Source: CAVTHK01 sp964552235
Lineage (GTDB): Bacteria; Spirochaetota; Spirochaetia; SZUA-6; CAVTHK01
Direction of reading: 5' to 3'
Length of the DNA: 64,000 nucleotides
Assembly (NCBI GenBank): GCA_964552235.1
Contig: CAZKGO010000015.1
Location: 3,557-67,556, forward strand
In this document: positions 60,826-64,000 of the stretch, piece after piece
Layout: each line of letters opens with the position of its first letter
How positions within the stretch are numbered: the stretch's first letter is position 1
Notes under the pieces: model-generated
What the model was told of the DNA's origin: nothing
The model's input: the letters and a program-made list of their open reading frames with translations, nothing else
The model's database searches: none
Program-made: the position numbers and the translations under genes

Positions 60826-62166
60826 ATGAAAGCGAGAACCGTTACGCTGTGGCTGGTTGTCCTCGCGGTGACCGCGGGGACGTCTTTCGCTTCGTCCCAG
60901 GCCGAGAAGCCCGCAGCTGCGGAGCCGGCCAAACCCGTCACGATCAGCCTGTACACGCGGCAGACCTACCACACGAGCCGGGAAAAGGACTACATCAACT
61001 GGTTCGAGCGCGACAACCCCGGCATCAAGGTCAACGCCATCATCGGGTCGAACAACAACGAGGAGTACCTGCAGAAGCTCACCATCTCTCTCGCTTCGCG
61101 GGAGCAGATCGACATCTACCACGCGGCGAACCCGATCTACTACCTGACCTTTGTCGAGAAGAAGGCGGCCCAACCGCTCGACGACTTCGCCGCCAGGGAC
61201 AAGGTGGTCTTCGACCAGCCGTCGGTCGTCGAGGCGCTGCGTAGCCTGGCGGCTGACCGCAAGCTCTACGGGTATCCCGGCGGCTCGACCTTCTGGCTGT
61301 CCTACTACAACAAGGACCTCTTCGACGCCGCCGGTGTCGCGTACCCGCGCGGCGACTGGACCTACGCTGACTACCGCGCCATGGCCAAGAAGCTCACGAA
61401 GGGCGAAGGCACCGACAAGCTCTGGGGCACGTACATGCATACCGCCTGGGAGATGTTCTGGTACGGTCCGGCCCTGCAGGCGGGGATCCAGTGGTACAAA
61501 GACGGCGGCAAGAGGGCCAACCTGGTGGGAAACAAGCTCCTGTACGAAGGCATCGCCATGGTCCGCGACATGGCTGCCGTCGACAAGAGCATGACCGGTC
61601 ACGCCGACAACCTCGCCTCCAAGCGCCACTACCGCGCGTTCTTCGAGACCGGCAAGGTTGGCATGATCTACATCGGAGACTGGTCGATCGGGTTCTTCCG
61701 CGAGGACCAGGGCAAGAAGCTCTTCGACTTCAAGTGGGACGTGGCCCCGATGCCGGTCCCCGAGGGCTCGACCCCCGCCGCCACCTGGGGCAATCCCGGC
61801 ACCTCGATGATCTCCTCCATCTCAAAAAGCCCGCAGGCCGCGTGGCAGTACCTCAAGTTCATCAACAGCAACCGCGACTGCCTCAAGCTGAGCGCCAAGA
61901 CGCAGCTGCCAAGCAAGAACGACCCCGAGCTCATCGGCATCTACTTTTCAGAGCAACCCAACCTCGGCCCCGTGCCGACGCGCGCCCGCGAGGTCCTGTT
62001 CAACCCCAAGGCGGTCATTCGCTTTGAGAAGGTGGCCGGGCCCAAGGCCGCGGAGTACCAGAGGATCCTGGCCGAGGAAGGCGGGCTGGCGCTTACGGGC
62101 ACCAAGAGCCCCGAGCAGGCCATGACAGACGCCGAGAAGCGGATCAACGACATCCTCGCGCAGTAG
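60826..62166 (+). CDS. ABC sugar-binding protein of the two-component-linked importer
   Basis: 446 aa, ATG with CAGGAGG. The longer in-frame ORF upstream is Arg/Gly-rich and unlikely to be translated. Signal peptide ends TAGTSFASSQAEK. CUT1 binding protein with YTRQTYHTSREKDYINWFE, YLQKLTISLASREQIDIYHA, ATWGNPGTSMISSISKSPQ and a late PKAAEYQRILAEEGG. It follows the kinase and regulator, so its expression is probably set by them. Confidence 0.88.
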   Translation: MKARTVTLWLVVLAVTAGTSFASSQAEKPAAAEPAKPVTISLYTRQTYHTSREKDYINWFERDNPGIKVNAIIGSNNNEEYLQKLTISLASREQIDIYHAANPIYYLTFVEKKAAQPLDDFAARDKVVFDQPSVVEALRSLAADRKLYGYPGGSTFWLSYYNKDLFDAAGVAYPRGDWTYADYRAMAKKLTKGEGTDKLWGTYMHTAWEMFWYGPALQAGIQWYKDGGKRANLVGNKLLYEGIAMVRDMAAVDKSMTGHADNLASKRHYRAFFETGKVGMIYIGDWSIGFFREDQGKKLFDFKWDVAPMPVPEGSTPAATWGNPGTSMISSISKSPQAAWQYLKFINSNRDCLKLSAKTQLPSKNDPELIGIYFSEQPNLGPVPTRAREVLFNPKAVIRFEKVAGPKAAEYQRILAEEGGLALTGTKSPEQAMTDAEKRINDILAQ

Positions 62167-62182
62167 CGAAATCTCCGGCGAA

Positions 62183-62215
62183 CGGCCCCGCGGCGGCAAC
62201 ACGGCCTCGGGGCCG
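62183..62215 (+). terminator. Intercistronic GC hairpin after the binding-protein gene
   Basis: CGGCCCCG (62183-62190) pairs with CGGGGCCG (62208-62215) around a 17-base loop that can form more pairs. It is 16 bases after the SBP stop and 25 before the permease GTG. No T run, so a stability or attenuation stem is likelier than a full terminator. Confidence 0.65.
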
Positions 62216-62240
62216 GGGACCGGATCATGTTGGGAAAGCC

Positions 62241-63125
62241 GTGAACCGCAGCCAGACGCTCCGGAACACATGGATCGGTATCCTCTTCGTGCTCCCGAAC
62301 CTGGTGGGGTTCCTCGCAGTGACGGTTTACCCGCTGCTCTCCGGCCTGGCCCTGAGCTTCAGCGATTGGGACGCCTTCAACCCGCCGAGGTTCATCGGGG
62401 TAGCCAATTACCGGAGGCTGTTCCTCGACGAGGACGCGCGCGTCGCCGTGGCGAACACCCTGTACCTCGTGGCGGGATCGATTCCGTCTGTGGTGGGCGT
62501 CTCGCTGCTGCTCGCGCTGGCCCTGAACCAGCCGCTGAAGCTCCGCAATGCCTACCGTACCGTATACTTCTTCCCCTACGTCTCCTCGATGGTCGCCGTC
62601 GCGGTGCTGTGGAGCATCCTGTTCAACCCGTATGTGGGCCCGGTCAACCAGGCGTTGCGGGCGATCGGCGTCCGAAACCCTCCCGGCTGGCTGGTCGACC
62701 CTCAGTGGGCGATGCCGGCTGTCATCGCCGTGTTCACTTGGAAGAGTTGCGGCTACTACATGGTGATTTTCCTGGCCGGGCTGCAGGCCATCCCCAGGGA
62801 GCTGTACGAGGCCGCCGACATCGATGGCGCCAGGCCGCGGCACAAGCTGCTGTTCGTGACCATCCCGATGCTGGCGCCCACGACGACCCTCGTGCTGACA
62901 CTCGTCACGATCCACACCTTCAAAACCTTCGACTCTATCTACCTCATGACGGGAGGAGGCCCGGGCAGAGCGACGATGGTGATGATGATGCGCATCTTCT
63001 TTGTGGCGTTCCAGAACTTCGAGCTGGGGCGGGCGGCCTCGATGGCGTTCCTGCTGTTCTTCTTCATCCTGGTCGTCACCGTGCTCCAGAACCGCCTCCA
63101 GAACCGCTGGATGCGGGCGTTGTAG
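62241..63125 (+). CDS. ABC sugar permease, MalF-like
   Basis: 294 aa, GTG start with GGGAAAG upstream. Six membrane segments (IGILFVLPNLVGFLAVTVYPLL near 12-33) and EAA loop EAADIDGARPRHKLLFVTIP. Third of the four importers; pairs with the next gene. Confidence 0.9.
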   Translation: MNRSQTLRNTWIGILFVLPNLVGFLAVTVYPLLSGLALSFSDWDAFNPPRFIGVANYRRLFLDEDARVAVANTLYLVAGSIPSVVGVSLLLALALNQPLKLRNAYRTVYFFPYVSSMVAVAVLWSILFNPYVGPVNQALRAIGVRNPPGWLVDPQWAMPAVIAVFTWKSCGYYMVIFLAGLQAIPRELYEAADIDGARPRHKLLFVTIPMLAPTTTLVLTLVTIHTFKTFDSIYLMTGGGPGRATMVMMMRIFFVAFQNFELGRAASMAFLLFFFILVVTVLQNRLQNRWMRAL

Positions 63126-63132
63126 GGACGCG

Positions 63133-63987
63133 ATGGCCGATCGTGGGGGACGGCGGCACGGGGGCCGGCTGGCCTCGCGCCTGGCGGTAAACGCGGTCAT
63201 GATCGCCGGGGCGGCGGCCATGATCCTTCCCTTTCTCTGGATGATCTCGGCGTCATTCAAGCCCGAGGTCGACATCTTCGAGTTCCCGATCCACTGGATC
63301 CCGCGCCGGCCAACCACGGATCATCATGTACAGGTCTGGCGTGAAATGCGCTTCGCCATGTACTACCTGAACTCGGTCAAGATCACGAGCATCGGCGTCT
63401 TTCTCGAGGTCGTCACGAGCCTGCTGGCCGCCTACGGCTTTTCCCGCGTGCGCTGGCCGGGCCGCGACGTTCTGTTCGGGCTCTATGTCTCCACGCTGAT
63501 GATCCCCTACGCCGTCATCATGATCCCGCAGTACAAACTGCTGCGGGAGGTGGGTCTCACGAACACGCATCTCGGGCTGCTCGTGCTCTACGCTTTCACC
63601 GCCTTCGGGACGTTCCTCATGCGGCAGTTCTTCATGCAGATCCCCGAGGAGCTCTCGGAGTCGGCACGGATCGACGGGGCCGGGGAGCTGTGCATCTTTG
63701 CCCGCATCATTACGCCCCTGGCCGGAGCCGGCGTGGCGGCGCTGGTCATCCTGCGGTTCGTGGACATCTGGAACGACTTCCTCGGCCCCCTCATCTACCT
63801 CACCGACCATCATCTGAAGACGATCCCACGGGCTCTGGCGGACTTCCGCGTTGACATGCAGATGCAGGAGCGCTACGGCATGGTGATGGCCGCAGCTGTG
63901 GCAAGCCTGGTGCCGATCGTGGCGGTCTACTTTGCCGCGCAGAAGTACATCATCGAGGGCATCGCGCGTGCGGGAATCAAGGGGTAG
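63133..63987 (+). CDS. ABC sugar permease, MalG-like
   Basis: 284 aa, ATG 7 bases after the previous stop. Six membrane segments (NAVMIAGAAAMILPFLWMI near 20-38), EAA loop ESARIDGAGELCIFARIITP, tail IIEGIARAGIKG. The window ends 13 bases after its stop, so any downstream genes of this operon, such as a glycosidase, are not seen. Confidence 0.9.
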   Translation: MADRGGRRHGGRLASRLAVNAVMIAGAAAMILPFLWMISASFKPEVDIFEFPIHWIPRRPTTDHHVQVWREMRFAMYYLNSVKITSIGVFLEVVTSLLAAYGFSRVRWPGRDVLFGLYVSTLMIPYAVIMIPQYKLLREVGLTNTHLGLLVLYAFTAFGTFLMRQFFMQIPEELSESARIDGAGELCIFARIITPLAGAGVAALVILRFVDIWNDFLGPLIYLTDHHLKTIPRALADFRVDMQMQERYGMVMAAAVASLVPIVAVYFAAQKYIIEGIARAGIKG

Positions 63988-64000
63988 GGCGGAGCTCTGG

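Noticed and set aside
1..64000. CRISPR arrays, insertion sequences, rRNA, tRNA genes
   Set aside because: No regularly spaced repeats, transposase motifs or RNA gene signatures were seen on either strand; short genes could be missed by eye.

Overview
The window is GC-rich bacterial DNA with dense, often overlapping genes. The organism looks like a diderm, probably a Spirochaetota-like one. This rests on the sugar-binding proteins, whose signal peptides end in AAGGAE, WAGGGQE or FASSQAE-type junctions, on loosely defined lipoboxes, on outer-membrane beta-barrel candidates, and on very large secreted fibronectin-type proteins. It is inference: there is no rRNA or marker gene here.

Layout. 1-2.3 kb: a frameshifted, edge-truncated AAA/STAND ATPase and a hicBA toxin-antitoxin pair. 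2.3-16.7 kb: envelope region with a 669-aa FnIII protein, a 2,598-aa secreted protein with a central coiled coil, a beta-barrel, a DUF1883 protein, a beta-propeller lipoprotein and a small outer-membrane protein. 16.8-25.9 kb: GDPD, a relBE-like pair, a CodA-like amidohydrolase, an enolase-superfamily acid-sugar dehydratase, an FnIII lipoprotein behind a c-di-GMP-I riboswitch, flavin reductase, D-amino acid transaminase, DinB, galE and a C-GCAxxG-C-C protein.

26-57 kb is an accessory carbohydrate-use region. It has five related FAD-dependent oxidoreductases, a LarA-like protein, two 2-hydroxyacid dehydrogenases, a Gfo/Idh/MocA oxidoreductase, a TIM-barrel isomerase, a UROD-family protein, a DUF2264 (possible GH154) glycosidase and three ABC sugar importers. 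Two of the importers share one architecture: binding protein, permease, permease, then two small orphan cytoplasmic families (called A and B here). That module occurs at 30.3-34.6 kb (+) and, as diverged paralogs, at 45.1-49.5 kb (-). 57.4-64 kb: a YesM-type histidine kinase and AraC-type response regulator followed by a fourth sugar importer.

Reading of the whole: two-component sensing plus several CUT1-type importers feed uronate- or acid-sugar-rich oligosaccharides to a redox-heavy intracellular pathway. No ABC ATPase is present, so the importers probably share an MsmK-like ATPase encoded elsewhere. Recurrent regulatory features are a GC-rich hairpin after all four binding-protein genes, probable leaderless divergent promoters at 57.3 kb, and an operator-like palindrome inside a dehydrogenase promoter.
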